This document shows, piece after piece, positions 19,151-28,637 of a stretch of DNA of 49,624 nucleotides (its first letter is position 1; every line of letters starts with the position of its first letter). A program made the translations under genes and the position numbers. Under the pieces are notes generated by a model. It did no database searches. It was not told where the DNA came from and saw nothing but the letters and a program-made list of their open reading frames with translations. The DNA is taken from assembly GCF_025403375.1 (NCBI RefSeq), contig NZ_JAMPTM010000017.1:1-49624 (forward strand), read 5' to 3'. This DNA is from Frankia gtarii. GTDB lineage: Bacteria > Actinomycetota > Actinomycetes > Frankiales > Frankiaceae.

Positions 19151-19577
19151 TGGCACCACCCGCGCCGGGGACGGCCTTCTCGGCCCGCTCGCCCTCGATC
19201 TCCTCCGGCTTGGTGCCGATCCAGACCTCGTCATGCTCCCAGGGCTGACCCGGCCGGTAGCGCGCCGGCCCGCTCTTGCGGCTGGACCAGGCGGCGAACA
19301 GGATCGCGATCAGGAACCCGCCGACGATGGTCCCACCGTAGATCCCCCAGGTCTGCAGGGCGGAGAGCGGATCGGGGTTGTACTTGGTCCCGATCTCCCC
19401 GGCGGAGGCAGCTGCCGCGAAAACCGGCAGCGTGAAGAGCGTGAGGCCGCCGACGGTCAGCATCCGGCGCAGGGCGGTGCCGCGCCGCGACGCCGAACGG
19501 GCGCCCGGCCCTCGTGACGAATGGATCATACCGGCGAGGGGCAGCCAGCGGGACCAGCGCGGTTGACGTGGAGTCAC
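19137..19577 (-). CDS. Small membrane protein with N-terminal signal-like segment
   Basis: The 146-residue product has a hydrophobic segment LTVGGLTLFTLPVFAAAASA near residues 40-60 that could be a signal sequence. A second helix, IYGGTIVGGFLIAILFAAW, is at about 78-97. A short hydrophilic tail follows, with SGPARYRPGQPWEHDEVWIG, which looks conserved in actinobacterial membrane proteins. The true start is unclear: GTG at 19577 is shown, with ATG codons at 19529 and 19463 as alternatives that fit a signal peptide better. It begins 10 bp after malQ and overlaps the DUF5130 gene. The role is unknown; an envelope location is likely. Confidence 0.65.
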   Translation of the reverse strand: MTPRQPRWSRWLPLAGMIHSSRGPGARSASRRGTALRRMLTVGGLTLFTLPVFAAAASAGEIGTKYNPDPLSALQTWGIYGGTIVGGFLIAILFAAWSSRKSGPARYRPGQPWEHDEVWIGTKPEEIEGERAEKAVPGAGGASGNW

Positions 19578-19587
19578 GCAGCGAAGG

Positions 19588-21987
19588 TTACCGGGAAGTG
19601 GGTCGAGGGTCCTCTTTCAGGGGTGCCGACGGTCCCCTCCCAGGGGTGAGAAAAGCCCCACCGGCAACGGGTGCGCCACGCACCTCGGCGAGCAATGCGC
19701 CGAGGCGTGCCACCGCGGGGTCGGTGCGCAGGCGTTCCACCGTGACCTCCCCGCCGTCGGCGTCGCGCACCGGCAGGCGCCAGTTGGGATAGGCGTCGAC
19801 CGTGCCCGGCAGGTTGGGCTGGTGCAGGTCACCGAGAGCGTCGCCGGGGGCGGCCAGCACGATGCGGCACGGTGAGCGCACCAGCAGCCGGTGCAGCGCG
19901 AAGACGAGCTCGGTGCGGACCTGCGGCGTGAACTGCGCGCCGTCCGCGGTCCTGTCGACCGGCCCGGTCAGCAGACCCTCGGCTCGCAGCAGGTCGAGCA
20001 GCGCATCCCGCTCGACGCGCCAGCCGGCGGTCTCCGCCTGCTCGGACCGCCCGAGCAGGCCCAGACCGGCGCGTAGGCGCACATGCTCGCCTTCGAGATA
20101 GCCCGCCGCGGTGGGCAGATCGTGCGTGCTGACGCTGGCCATCGTCGCCGCCCGGTACCGCGCCGGCGGCAGCGGGCGGCCGGAGTCGTCCTGCTCGAAC
20201 CACAGCACCGTCGACCCGAGCACCCCCGTGCGCGCCAGCGTCGTCGCCACAGACGGCTCAACGGTGCCCAGGTCCTCGCCGACGACGACGGCACCGGTCC
20301 GCGCGGCCTCCAGCGCGATCAGCCCCAGCATCGCCTGCGCGTCGTAGCGGACGTAGGTCCCGTTCGCCGCCCCGGCGCCCCGCGGGATCCACCACAGCCG
20401 GAACAGACCGAGGATGTGGTCGACCCGCAGCCCGCCGCCACGGCGCAGCACGGCGGCCACCATCTGCCGGAACGGCGCGTACCCGGCGTCGGCCAGCGCC
20501 TGCGGCCGCCACGGCGGCAGCCCCCAGTCCTGGCCCTGCTGGTTGAACGTGTCGGGTGGGGCCCCCACCGTGGCGTCGACGGCGAGAACGTCCTGCAACG
20601 CCCAGGCGTCCGCCCCACCCGGATCGACCCCGACGGCGAGATCGTGCACGATCCCCGCGGCCATCCCGGCGCCGCGGGCGGCGGCCTGCGCCGCGGCGAG
20701 CTGAGCGTCGCAGCGCCGCTGCAGCCAGGCGTGGAAGGCGATGCGGTCGGCCAGCTCGACGCGGGCGGCTGCCACGGCGGGTGTGCCGGGATGTGCAAGC
20801 TCCTCGGGCCACACCCGCCAGTCCGGCCCGTGCCGCTCGGCCAGCGCACACCAGGTCGCGAAGTCGTCGAGTCCCTGGATGGCCGCGTCCATGTCACCGT
20901 CGGGCCCGCTGCCGTTGTCGGGTCCGCTGCCGTTGTCGGGTCCGCTGCCGTTGTCGGGTCCGCTGCCGTTGTCGGGTCCGCCGCGGTCGTCGAGGCCGCT
21001 GCCCGCCGCCCGGAACAGCAGCTCCAGCGCGGCGGACTTCGCCCGCCACACGGCGTCGCGGTCGAGCAGGCCGTCCGGCCGGCCGTCCTGACGGGCCACG
21101 CGGGCGAGCTCGTCGACGGCGGCCCGAGTCCGCTCGTCGGCCCGCGCGTACTCGGGTGTCGCCTCGGGCCGCAGGTAGAGCGGCGCGGCGAAGCGGCGGC
21201 TGACCGGCGAGTAGGGCGACGAGGCGACCGGCAGGGTCGGGGCCGCGGCATGCAGCGGGTTGACGAGTAGCACGTCCGCACCCGCCTGGCCGGACCAGTC
21301 CACGAGATCCACGAGGTCGGCATAGTCGCCCATGCCCCACGAGGACGCCGACCGCAGAGCATAAAGCTGGATCATCCAGCCCCAGGCCCGCGCCGGCTCG
21401 GCGAGCGCCGCGGGGCCGGGCACCGCGTCCGGCACGGCGACGAGCGCGCAGCGCAGCCGCCGCGACCCCACCGCGACGTGCAGCACGTGATCACCCAGCG
21501 GCAGCCCGGCGGGCAGGGTGAGCGGCCGAGCCTCCCACGGCTCGCCGTCGAGGTTGCGGCGTTCGGCGGGGTCGCCCGGCGGGTCGAGGGGGATCCGCCG
21601 GCCGCTGTCGAGTTCCAGTTCGGCCCGGGCCGTCGTGCCGGCGGGCAGGTGGACGACGATCGGACGCGGTGCAGCGGCCGACACCACGGCGCAGGCCGGC
21701 AGCCGGCGCCGCCAGGGCGCCTCCCGGGCCGCGGTGAGGGCTGCCGCCGGGTCGCTCGGATCGATCCCCAGCAGGCGCAGGACCGCCCGCACGGTCCGCG
21801 GCGCGACCCGCACGAGTCCCCCTTCGGCGTCGCGGTACGCGGTCGCGACCCCGGCAACCTCGGCGAGCTCGGTGAGCTCGGCCAGGTCCCGGTCGGCGGC
21901 CGGATCGCTGGCGACCGGATCGCTGGCGACCGCCGCGCTGACGGCGTGCTCGAGCGGCCGGGACCGGGCGGAATCGTCTGGGCTCAC
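19588..21987 (-). CDS. malQ: 4-alpha-glucanotransferase (amylomaltase)
   Basis: This GH77 enzyme of 799 residues moves alpha-1,4-glucan segments between glucans and releases glucose in maltodextrin and glycogen metabolism. Conserved elements are SPYSPVSRRFAAPLYL, the nucleophile region LRVDHILGLFRLWWIP (about residue 520), the acid/base region VVVGEDLGTV (about 568) and STHDLPT (about 620). The long N-terminal beta-domain (about 200 residues) is of the MalQ type seen in actinobacteria. The GTG at 21987 overlaps the kinase stop codon as GTGA. A 4 x 18-bp repeat encodes a GPDNGS linker. This start is preferred over an upstream ATG at 22089 because it gives the coupled overlap. Confidence 0.93.
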   Translation of the reverse strand: MSPDDSARSRPLEHAVSAAVASDPVASDPAADRDLAELTELAEVAGVATAYRDAEGGLVRVAPRTVRAVLRLLGIDPSDPAAALTAAREAPWRRRLPACAVVSAAAPRPIVVHLPAGTTARAELELDSGRRIPLDPPGDPAERRNLDGEPWEARPLTLPAGLPLGDHVLHVAVGSRRLRCALVAVPDAVPGPAALAEPARAWGWMIQLYALRSASSWGMGDYADLVDLVDWSGQAGADVLLVNPLHAAAPTLPVASSPYSPVSRRFAAPLYLRPEATPEYARADERTRAAVDELARVARQDGRPDGLLDRDAVWRAKSAALELLFRAAGSGLDDRGGPDNGSGPDNGSGPDNGSGPDNGSGPDGDMDAAIQGLDDFATWCALAERHGPDWRVWPEELAHPGTPAVAAARVELADRIAFHAWLQRRCDAQLAAAQAAARGAGMAAGIVHDLAVGVDPGGADAWALQDVLAVDATVGAPPDTFNQQGQDWGLPPWRPQALADAGYAPFRQMVAAVLRRGGGLRVDHILGLFRLWWIPRGAGAANGTYVRYDAQAMLGLIALEAARTGAVVVGEDLGTVEPSVATTLARTGVLGSTVLWFEQDDSGRPLPPARYRAATMASVSTHDLPTAAGYLEGEHVRLRAGLGLLGRSEQAETAGWRVERDALLDLLRAEGLLTGPVDRTADGAQFTPQVRTELVFALHRLLVRSPCRIVLAAPGDALGDLHQPNLPGTVDAYPNWRLPVRDADGGEVTVERLRTDPAVARLGALLAEVRGAPVAGGAFLTPGRGPSAPLKEDPRPTSR
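20906..20977. repeat. Four 18-bp tandem repeats inside malQ
   Basis: Four perfect 18-bp copies encode four consecutive G-P-D-N-G-S units in malQ, in a loop before the catalytic barrel core. The length keeps the frame. Confidence 0.92.
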
Positions 21988-23732
21988 ACCCCAGGATTCT
22001 CGCCGCGGGGCCCGGCCGGCGACACACCATCCGCCGGCTCGGGCGCCGGCGAGCCTGTGGTAAGAGCTCCGTCGGCCGGCCGCCGCCACGCCAGGTCGGC
22101 GTCCAGGCCCGCGGCACCGCCCGCCAGCATCAGCGCGTCCCCGGGGTCCGAGGGGTCGGGGGTCGCCAACGGCAGCCGCATCCGCAGCAGGGCCCCGCCG
22201 CTCGGCGAGCCCTCCGCGATCACGGTGCCGCCGTGGGTCTGCACGGCGTCGGCGACGATCGCGAGGCCGAGCCCGGATCCCGGCAGCCCACGCGCCGAGG
22301 TGGCCCGGTAGAACCGATCGAAGACCTGGGACCTCTCCTGCGGGGCGATGCCCGGCCCGTCGTCGGCGACGGTCACCTCTCCGTCGCGGGTGCGCACCCG
22401 CACGACCGAGGCCGGCGGGGAGAACTTCACCGCGTTGTCGAGCAGGTTCGTGACGGCTCGTTCGAGCATGCTCGCCCGGCCGTCCACCGGGGAGCTCACG
22501 GCGTCGACCTCGATCTGGATGCCCTTGCCGGTGGCGCGGCGGCGCACACGTTCCGCGGCGGCGACGACGATCTCGGCCAGGTCCAGTCGCTCCACCTCCT
22601 CGGTGGGCACCTCGTCCCGGGCGAGCTCCACGAGCTCGCTGACCAGCCCGGACAGCTCGCGCATCTGGGCGTCGACGTCGCGCAGCAGGGCCGCCCGGTC
22701 GGCCGCGGGCAGCGCTCGGTGCGGGTTCGCCTCGGCCCGCAGCAGCAGCTCGATGTTGGTCCGCAGGCTGGTCAGCGGGGTGCGCAGCTCGTGGCTGGCA
22801 TCGTCGACGAGCTGACGCTGGCGAGCCCGGGAGGCCTCCAGCGCGCGCAGCATGCTGTTGAGGCTCTCCGCGAGCCGGGTGATCTCGTCGGACCCGGTCA
22901 CCGGGATCAGCGCCGAGAGGTCCTGGGTGCGGGCGACCTCCTCGGCGGCCGCCGCGGCGGCGTCGACGGGTTTCAGGGCGGCCCTGGCCACGATCCGGCC
23001 GGCCAGCGCCGAGCCGACGACCCCGACGATCCCGACGACGAGCAGCACCAGCCCGAGATCGCGCAGGGTGCGGTCGACGTCCGTCGTGGGCCGGGCGAGC
23101 TGAAGCGCCCCGCCGGACGCCGGGCGTTGCAGCGGGACGGTGACCAGCCGGTAGGACTGGCCGCCGATGGTCACCGTGCGCAGGTTCTGGGCCCGCTGCC
23201 GGCGGGCGACCTGGGCGTCGGCGGGGTCGACCGGGATCCGCACGCTGTTCCAGGATGAGACGGCGTTTTCCAGCGGGTTGCCGGAGGTGTCGAGGAACTG
23301 GCCCTCCAGGCCGAAACTGAACGCCTGCAGGCCGAGTCCCAGGCCCAGCGAGTTGGTCTGGATGGTGTCCGCGGACGCCTCCGCCTGCTCGATGAGCTGG
23401 TCGTCGATGGCCTGGTTGAGCACGATGCTGGTGGCGCCGAGGGAGACCCCGGCGACCACCGCGACCGCGGCGGCCACCGCCATGCCGACGAGCAGCGCGA
23501 GCCGCGCCCGCAGGGTGAGCCGGCTCAACGGTGAGGAGAACTTGAGCCGGGATCGCTGTCTCGGCCCGACCCTGCGGGCGAACCCGTCGCGTCGGGCCGC
23601 GCCGCCCGGCGGCCCGGACTCACCGCCGCCGGAGGGCGCGGGGTAGGCCAGCACCGGCCGCCCCCAGGATCGCGGCGCCGCCCCCGGCGGCCCCGCCTGA
23701 CTGCCCGGCGGTCCCCCGCCGGCTCGCGTCAC
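21984..23732 (-). CDS. Sensor histidine kinase (MprB-like)
   Basis: This 582-residue membrane kinase has two transmembrane helices (about residues 77-100 and 221-245) flanking an extracytoplasmic sensor region. A HAMP linker follows, then a DHp domain with the phosphoaccepting His314 in [21 protein letters not shown]. The ATPase domain has [18 protein letters not shown] and GSGLGLAIV. The domain layout and [12 protein letters not shown] segment resemble mycobacterial MprB, an envelope-stress sensor. The N-terminal ~70 residues are Pro/Gly/Arg-rich and cytoplasmic. The GTG start overlaps the response-regulator stop by 4 bp (GTGA), and its stop overlaps malQ in the same way. The stimulus is unknown. 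Confidence 0.9.
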   Translation of the reverse strand: MTRAGGGPPGSQAGPPGAAPRSWGRPVLAYPAPSGGGESGPPGGAARRDGFARRVGPRQRSRLKFSSPLSRLTLRARLALLVGMAVAAAVAVVAGVSLGATSIVLNQAIDDQLIEQAEASADTIQTNSLGLGLGLQAFSFGLEGQFLDTSGNPLENAVSSWNSVRIPVDPADAQVARRQRAQNLRTVTIGGQSYRLVTVPLQRPASGGALQLARPTTDVDRTLRDLGLVLLVVGIVGVVGSALAGRIVARAALKPVDAAAAAAEEVARTQDLSALIPVTGSDEITRLAESLNSMLRALEASRARQRQLVDDASHELRTPLTSLRTNIELLLRAEANPHRALPAADRAALLRDVDAQMRELSGLVSELVELARDEVPTEEVERLDLAEIVVAAAERVRRRATGKGIQIEVDAVSSPVDGRASMLERAVTNLLDNAVKFSPPASVVRVRTRDGEVTVADDGPGIAPQERSQVFDRFYRATSARGLPGSGLGLAIVADAVQTHGGTVIAEGSPSGGALLRMRLPLATPDPSDPGDALMLAGGAAGLDADLAWRRPADGALTTGSPAPEPADGVSPAGPRGENPGV

Positions 23733-24442
23733 CCGCGGTCCCCCACCGGTTCACGCAGTACGTAGCCGACGCCACGCACCGTGTGCAGCAGCCGGGGCTC
23801 GCCGCCCGCTTCCAGCTTGCGTCGCAGGTAGCTCACGAAGACCTCCAGCGAGTTGGAGGTGGGGCCGAAGTCGTAGCCCCAGACCCGTTCCATGATCATG
23901 GAGCGGGACAGCACCTGCCGCGGATGGCTGAGGAACAGCTCCAGCAGTTCGAACTCGGTCTTGGTCAGGGTCAGCTCACGCTCGCCCCGGGTCACCTGGC
24001 GGCTGGCCTGGTCCAGGTCCACGCCGCCGTAGCGAAGCACCGAGTCGGGCATGGCGCCCGGCCCGCCGGCCCGGGCGGCGAGCGCCGCCCGCCGGGTCAG
24101 CGCCCGCAGCCGGGCGAACAGCTCCTCCAGGGCGAACGGCTTGACCAGGTAGTCGTCGGCGCCGACGTCGAGGCCGCTGACCCGATCGGCGAGGCCGTCG
24201 CGGGCGGTCAGCATGAGCACCGGGACGTCGTCGCCGCGGGCCCGCAACTGGCGGCAGGTCTCCAGCCCGTCGATGCGGGGCATCATCACGTCGAGGACCA
24301 CGATGTCCGGCTGGTCGCGGCCCACCGCGTCGAGGGCGTCCGCACCGTCGACCGCCGTCCTCACCTCGTATCCCTCGAATCGGAGCGAGCGCTCCAGGGA
24401 CTCCCGTACAGCCGCGTCGTCGTCCACCACCAGTACCCGCAC
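23729..24442 (-). CDS. OmpR-family response regulator (MprA-like)
   Basis: This 237-residue DNA-binding regulator has a receiver domain with acidic VDDD near the N-terminus, the phosphoacceptor Asp51 in [12 protein letters not shown], a Thr in LTARD and a Lys in YLVKPF. The C-terminal winged helix contains [20 protein letters not shown] and [14 protein letters not shown]. It should be phosphorylated by the adjacent kinase. It is the first gene of a run that continues through kinase, malQ, a membrane protein and a DUF5130 protein. Two CTTCAG direct repeats 11 bp apart upstream (24514-24530) are a candidate binding site. The GTG start at 24442 has only a weak ribosome-binding site. Confidence 0.93.
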   Translation of the reverse strand: MRVLVVDDDAAVRESLERSLRFEGYEVRTAVDGADALDAVGRDQPDIVVLDVMMPRIDGLETCRQLRARGDDVPVLMLTARDGLADRVSGLDVGADDYLVKPFALEELFARLRALTRRAALAARAGGPGAMPDSVLRYGGVDLDQASRQVTRGERELTLTKTEFELLELFLSHPRQVLSRSMIMERVWGYDFGPTSNSLEVFVSYLRRKLEAGGEPRLLHTVRGVGYVLREPVGDRG

Positions 24443-24513
24443 GGTTCCAGTCTGCCTGTGCCGGGTGGGCGGGTGGAACGCCGCCGGGCTGTCTCAGGAA
24501 CACCTACCGCGAT

Positions 24514-24530
24514 CTTCAGGCCGGCTTCAG
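24514..24530 (-). promoter_or_regulatory. Candidate OmpR-type direct repeat upstream of the response regulator
   Basis: CTTCAG occurs at 24514-24519 and 24525-24530, one helical turn apart (11 bp), about 70-90 bp upstream of the regulator start. OmpR-family dimers usually bind such head-to-tail repeats. Autoregulation is inferred. Confidence 0.4.
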
Positions 24531-24618
24531 CCAAGCCGCCGGCCCGGATCCGCGGCGGTGGCTGGGGATCCGAGCCGGGTACGGCCCGCCGGCGGGCGAC
24601 GAGGACGCACCGGCGGGC

Positions 24619-25935
24619 TCAGCCGAAGCGCGACGGGCTCGGCGGGTCCAGCCGCGGTCGCGGCAGGTCCTCGGTGATCGAGTTGCCCTGGCCACCGCCC
24701 GACAGCGCCGGCACGCTGCTCCCTGCGTCGTCCTCCGCCTCCTCGCCGCTGCGCTCGGAGTCCTCGTCGTCGTCGTCGACCACGGTCACCTCGCTGCGCT
24801 GGACGGTGCCGAGGGCGATGCCGGCGGCGCCGAGCGCGGTGCGCACCCGCTCCCGCAGCTCGCGGGCCACCTCCCACTGTTTCAGCGGCTGGGTCTTGAT
24901 GGCGACGCGCAGGGTGTAGCCGTCGGCCGTCATGGTCTCCATGCCCCACACCTCCGGCTCGGCGAGGATGAGGCTGCTCCAGGTGGGGTCCGCCCACAGC
25001 GTGTCGGCGGTGCGGGCAAGCACCCTCTTGGCCTTGGCGACCTCGGTGTCGTAGTCGAGCGGGACGTCGAGCACGGTCCGCGCCCACTGTTGACTTTTGT
25101 TACCGATACGAGTGATTTCACCATTACGGACGTACCAGACGGTTCCCTCGACATCGCGCAATCTCGTCATCCGCAGGCTCACCGCCTCGACGGTGCCCGA
25201 GACGGGGCCGACGTCGATGACGTCACCCACGCCGTACTGGTCTTCGAGCAGCATGAACATCCCAGACAGAAAGTCACGGACGAGGTTCTGCGCACCGAAA
25301 CCGACGGCGATTCCCAGTACTCCGGCGCTGGCGACGATCGGCGCGAGATTGATGCCCAGCTCGCCCAGGACGCTCAGGAATGCCAACCCGAAGACGAAGA
25401 TGGAGGTCACGCTGCGCAGCAGCGAACCGACCGTTGCGGCCCGCTGCCGGCGCCTTTCCATCAGTACCGTCGGGTCCCCGAACGCGCCCAGCAGCGTCCC
25501 GGCGCGGGAACCGCGGAAGAGCCCGCCAGCGCCGCCGGAACCGGCCCGTTCCGTGGTCCGCCGGATGAACCGGTGCAGCAGCGCCCGCACCACGAGGGCG
25601 ATCAGCAGGATGAGGATGATCCTGATCGGGGTGCCCAGGAACACCTCAGCGCCAGAGGCAAGATAGTTACTGTGTGTAGCGTTATAGACGGTGCGACACA
25701 GCAGCCCGGGGCTGGTCCCGCAGGCGTCGCGCAGGGCATTGGCGACCCCCTCGAACGAGACCAGCGGATCCGTGGTCGCCGACGGACTCGGTGAGGGCAG
25801 CGGGGTGGTCGCCACGGCAGCGGACAGCGTGCCCGACTGTTCGGTGGGTGACGGTGAGGCTGACAGCAGCATCCCCAGCCCGGGGATGAGCGGTTGAGCC
25901 AGCAGGGACGGGGCGGGCGTCACGACGTCGGCCAT
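24619..25935 (-). CDS. MscS-family mechanosensitive channel
   Basis: The product has 438 residues. After a Ser/Thr/Pro-rich N-terminus there are membrane helices including IRIILILLIALVVRALLHRFI and SIFVFGLAFLSVLGELGI. The pore helix follows as IVASAGVLGIAVGFGAQNLVRDFLSGMFML, with the glycine/alanine pattern of MscS TM3. The beta domain follows with EDQYGVGDVIDVGPVSGTVE. These channels open under membrane tension and release osmolytes during hypo-osmotic shock. The C-terminal ~60 residues are acidic and probably disordered. AGGAAGG abuts the ATG. The call is sure at family level; its gating size class is not known. Confidence 0.92.
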   Translation of the reverse strand: MADVVTPAPSLLAQPLIPGLGMLLSASPSPTEQSGTLSAAVATTPLPSPSPSATTDPLVSFEGVANALRDACGTSPGLLCRTVYNATHSNYLASGAEVFLGTPIRIILILLIALVVRALLHRFIRRTTERAGSGGAGGLFRGSRAGTLLGAFGDPTVLMERRRQRAATVGSLLRSVTSIFVFGLAFLSVLGELGINLAPIVASAGVLGIAVGFGAQNLVRDFLSGMFMLLEDQYGVGDVIDVGPVSGTVEAVSLRMTRLRDVEGTVWYVRNGEITRIGNKSQQWARTVLDVPLDYDTEVAKAKRVLARTADTLWADPTWSSLILAEPEVWGMETMTADGYTLRVAIKTQPLKQWEVARELRERVRTALGAAGIALGTVQRSEVTVVDDDDEDSERSGEEAEDDAGSSVPALSGGGQGNSITEDLPRPRLDPPSPSRFG

Positions 25936-26334
25936 CCTTCCTGTCGGTTCCGGCGATCATGGTGGTCGTGACACCCCCGAGCCGGCCGATCCGCGGCCTG
26001 ACGCGCCCACGACCCTGGGGGCGACGATCGGAGGTCAGTCTCGCCCATGAGGGCGGCCCATCGGTGCCCACCCCCGGATCGAGCCGACGGGCGGCCACGC
26101 GCCGCAATGATGCCCCCGCCGACGAGTGGTCGACGGTGAGTAGTCGAAACCTTACCAAATGGTAGGCAGAGAGTGACAAAGGCCACCAGATATGTGCAGC
26201 GCCACGGTACGAATGCCGATGACCATGCAAACAGGCTCGCGTTCTGCCGCCGAAGACGGTTGACTGTCCATTGTCACCGGAGACGCTGGGCAGAACGGCC
26301 CGCAAAGGGCCCTCGGTGGGCAGGAGGTCGGCGC
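25936..26334. promoter_or_regulatory. Divergent promoter region mscS / HNH nuclease
   Basis: This 399-bp region is AT-richer than average toward its middle. It holds a 5-bp inverted repeat, tacca aa tggta (26153-26164), and the AGGAGG site of the HNH gene at 26322-26327. No other element was recognised. Confidence 0.4.
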
Positions 26335-26850
26335 GTGGCAGAGGCGCTGGTTCTCAATGCCACGTACGAGCCTCTGTGCGTGGTGTCGCAAAGGCGCGCA
26401 CTGGTCCTGGTCCTGACCGACAAGGCCGTGATGGTCGAATCGGCGGGCCAGGTTCTTCGGTCCTCGACGACGTCCGTCGATGTCCCGATCGTGGTCCGGT
26501 TAGCGCGTTTCGTCCGGGTTCCATACCGCTCACAGGTCCCGCTGACCCGCAAGGGTGTGCTGGCGCGCGATCATCACCGGTGCGTGTACTGCAATGCGCC
26601 GGCAACATCGCTGGACCATGTCGTTCCACGGTCCCGCGGGGGCCCGCACGTGTGGGAGAACGTCGTGGCGGCCTGTGGTCGCTGCAACCATGTCAAAGCC
26701 GACCGCGCCGTGGCTGATCTTGGCTGGCGGCTCCGTACGGCCCCCCGAGCGCCGAGCGGAGCCGCCTGGCGCATTCTGGGGTCCCGGCGGATGGACCCGC
26801 GCTGGTCGGCCTACCTGAGCACGGATGTAACCGAGGCCGCCTCGGCCTGA
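26335..26850 (+). CDS. HNH endonuclease-family protein
   Basis: This 171-residue protein ends in an HNH (McrA-like) fold. CVYC (Cys83, Cys86) and CGRC (Cys114, Cys117) form a zinc knuckle. LDHVVPRSRGG holds His95, and WENVVAACGRCNHVK holds Asn109 and His119. The N-terminal 70 residues (LVLNATYEPLCVVSQRRALVLVL) are typical of a very widespread stand-alone HNH protein of actinobacteria and cyanobacteria, whose biological role is not established. The GTG at 26335 has AGGAGG 7 bases upstream. It sits in the position of Rv2469c of M. tuberculosis by memory, but on the opposite strand relative to its neighbours. An SDR gene follows after 52 bp. Confidence 0.88.
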   Translation: MAEALVLNATYEPLCVVSQRRALVLVLTDKAVMVESAGQVLRSSTTSVDVPIVVRLARFVRVPYRSQVPLTRKGVLARDHHRCVYCNAPATSLDHVVPRSRGGPHVWENVVAACGRCNHVKADRAVADLGWRLRTAPRAPSGAAWRILGSRRMDPRWSAYLSTDVTEAASA

Positions 26851-26902
26851 GGCGCCCGTCCGGTCCCGGGTACGCCACGTCACTGCTGGGCAGGTAGCCC
26901 GT

Positions 26903-28564
26903 GTGCGCATCCTCGTCACCGGAGCGACCGGCTACATCGGCGGGCGGCTGGCCCCCCGCCTCCTCGACCAGGGCCACGATGTGCGGGCGATGACCCGCGA
27001 CCCGGCCCGGTTGCGCGACGTCCCCTGGGCGGACCGGGCGCAGGTGGTCGAGGCCGACGCCCGCGACCCGGCCTCGCTGCCCGCGACGATGGCCGGCATC
27101 GACGTCGCCTACTACCTCATCCACTCCATCGACTCAGGCGGGGACTTCGCCACGGTGGATCGGGAGGCGGCGAGCGCCTTCGCCGCCGCCGCCCGCTCCG
27201 CCGGGGTGCGGCGCATCGTCTACCTCGGCGGGTTGAGCCCGGCGGACGACGGCGGCGGCCTGTCCGCCCACCTGAGCTCTCGCCAGGAGGTCGCGAGGAT
27301 CCTGCTGGACTCCGGGGTCCCCACCGTCGTGCTGCGGGCGGCGATCATCATCGGCAGCGGCAGCGCGTCGTTCGAGATGCTGCGCTACCTCACCGAGCGA
27401 CTGCCGGTGATGCTGACTCCCCGCTGGGTGCGCACCCGCATCCAGCCGATCGCGGTCCGGGACGTGCTGTACTACCTGATCGGTGCGCTCAGGGTGCCCG
27501 CGGAGGTCAACCAGTCGTTCGACGTCGGCGGCCCGGACATCCTGACCTACGCGGAGATGATGCAGCGCTTCGCGGCGGTGGAGGGACTGCGCCGGCGCGT
27601 CATCATCCCGGTGCCGGTGTTGTCCCCAGGGCTGTCCTCGCTGTGGGTCGGCGTCGTCACCCCGGTGCCCAAGGCCATCGCGAAGCCGCTGGTCCGGTCG
27701 CTGCGCAGCGAGGTCGTCGTCCGCGACACGCGCGCGATTCGCCAGTGGATCCCCGACCCGCCGGACGGGCTGATGCCCTTCGACACCGCGGCCTCCTACG
27801 CCCTCGCCCGCGTCCGCGAACGCGGCGTCGAGACCCGCTGGTCGACGGCGGTCTGGCCGACCCGCTCGTCCGTTCGATCGAGGTGGCCGGCCGCATCGCC
27901 GGAACCGGCCGTGACCCCGCCCGCAGGCGCGCAACTGGCCGGGATCGCCCAGTCGGGCGGGGCCCTGCCGCCGCCGACCCCGGGAACGGCGGCGGCAGAA
28001 CGTGGCGGCGTCACATGCGCTTCCCGGCCGCCGAGCGAGCCGACCCCCGCGGACCCGCAGTGGACCGGCGGGGCGCTCTACGTCGACGAGCGCAGCATGT
28101 CGGTGGCCGCCCCATCGGGCCGACTCTGGCAGGTCATCGAGGGCATCGGCGGAGAGAACGGCTGGTACTCGTGGCCGCTGGCCTGGTCGGCCCGGGGCTG
28201 GCTGGACACCGTGCTGGGTGGCGTCGGCCTGCGCCGCGGCCGGCGGGATCCGCAGCGGGTTCACGTCGGCGAGGCGCTGGATTTCTGGCGCGTCGAGGAG
28301 ATCGAGCCCGGCCGGCTACTGCGGTTGCGTGCGGAGATGAAGATGCCCGGTGACGGCTGGCTGGAGCTGCGTGCCGCCGTCGACGACGACGGCGCAACCG
28401 TCTACCGGCAACGGGCGATCTTCCTGCCTCGCGGGCTGCCCGGCCAGCTCTACTGGTGGGCGGTCAGTCCGTTCCACGCGGCCGTGTTCGGCGGCATGCT
28501 GCGCAACATCGTGCGCACCGCCGAGACAACCCTGGCGTCCCCCATGGCGGCCGACCACCACTGA
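26903..28564 (+). CDS. NAD(P)-binding SDR (YbjT-like) fused to DUF2867-type domain
   Basis: The N-terminal ~300 residues form an atypical short-chain dehydrogenase Rossmann fold with TGATGYIGG at residues 6-14, followed by ARDPASLPATMAGIDVAYYL and RIVYLGGLSP. A Pro/Ala/Gly-rich linker (about residues 330-395) leads to a C-terminal DUF2867-like domain with WYSWPLAWSARGWLDTVLGG, ALDFWRVEEIEPGRLLRLRAEM and YWWAVSPFHAAVFGGMLRNI. This fusion is known in actinobacteria as an SDR/DUF2867 protein of unknown substrate. The GTG at 26903 is used. It is convergent with the SpoIIE-like gene. Confidence 0.85.
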   Translation: MRILVTGATGYIGGRLAPRLLDQGHDVRAMTRDPARLRDVPWADRAQVVEADARDPASLPATMAGIDVAYYLIHSIDSGGDFATVDREAASAFAAAARSAGVRRIVYLGGLSPADDGGGLSAHLSSRQEVARILLDSGVPTVVLRAAIIIGSGSASFEMLRYLTERLPVMLTPRWVRTRIQPIAVRDVLYYLIGALRVPAEVNQSFDVGGPDILTYAEMMQRFAAVEGLRRRVIIPVPVLSPGLSSLWVGVVTPVPKAIAKPLVRSLRSEVVVRDTRAIRQWIPDPPDGLMPFDTAASYALARVRERGVETRWSTAVWPTRSSVRSRWPAASPEPAVTPPAGAQLAGIAQSGGALPPPTPGTAAAERGGVTCASRPPSEPTPADPQWTGGALYVDERSMSVAAPSGRLWQVIEGIGGENGWYSWPLAWSARGWLDTVLGGVGLRRGRRDPQRVHVGEALDFWRVEEIEPGRLLRLRAEMKMPGDGWLELRAAVDDDGATVYRQRAIFLPRGLPGQLYWWAVSPFHAAVFGGMLRNIVRTAETTLASPMAADHH

Positions 28565-28637
28565 GGCGTCCGGACGACGACAAGCGCCCGCACGGCGACG
28601 AGCATCCGGACGGCGGCGAGCGCCCGCACGGGTACGG
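28565..28637. repeat. Imperfect 36-bp tandem duplication between convergent genes
   Basis: The gap between the SDR and SpoIIE-like genes consists of about two copies of a 36-bp unit (tccggacgrcgrc...agcgcccgcacgg) with several mismatches. It does not form an obvious terminator hairpin. Confidence 0.55.

Noticed and set aside
20906-20977. Possible CRISPR-like array
   Set aside because: The copies are directly adjacent with no spacers and encode a protein linker; the same holds for the hypB and pepN repeats.
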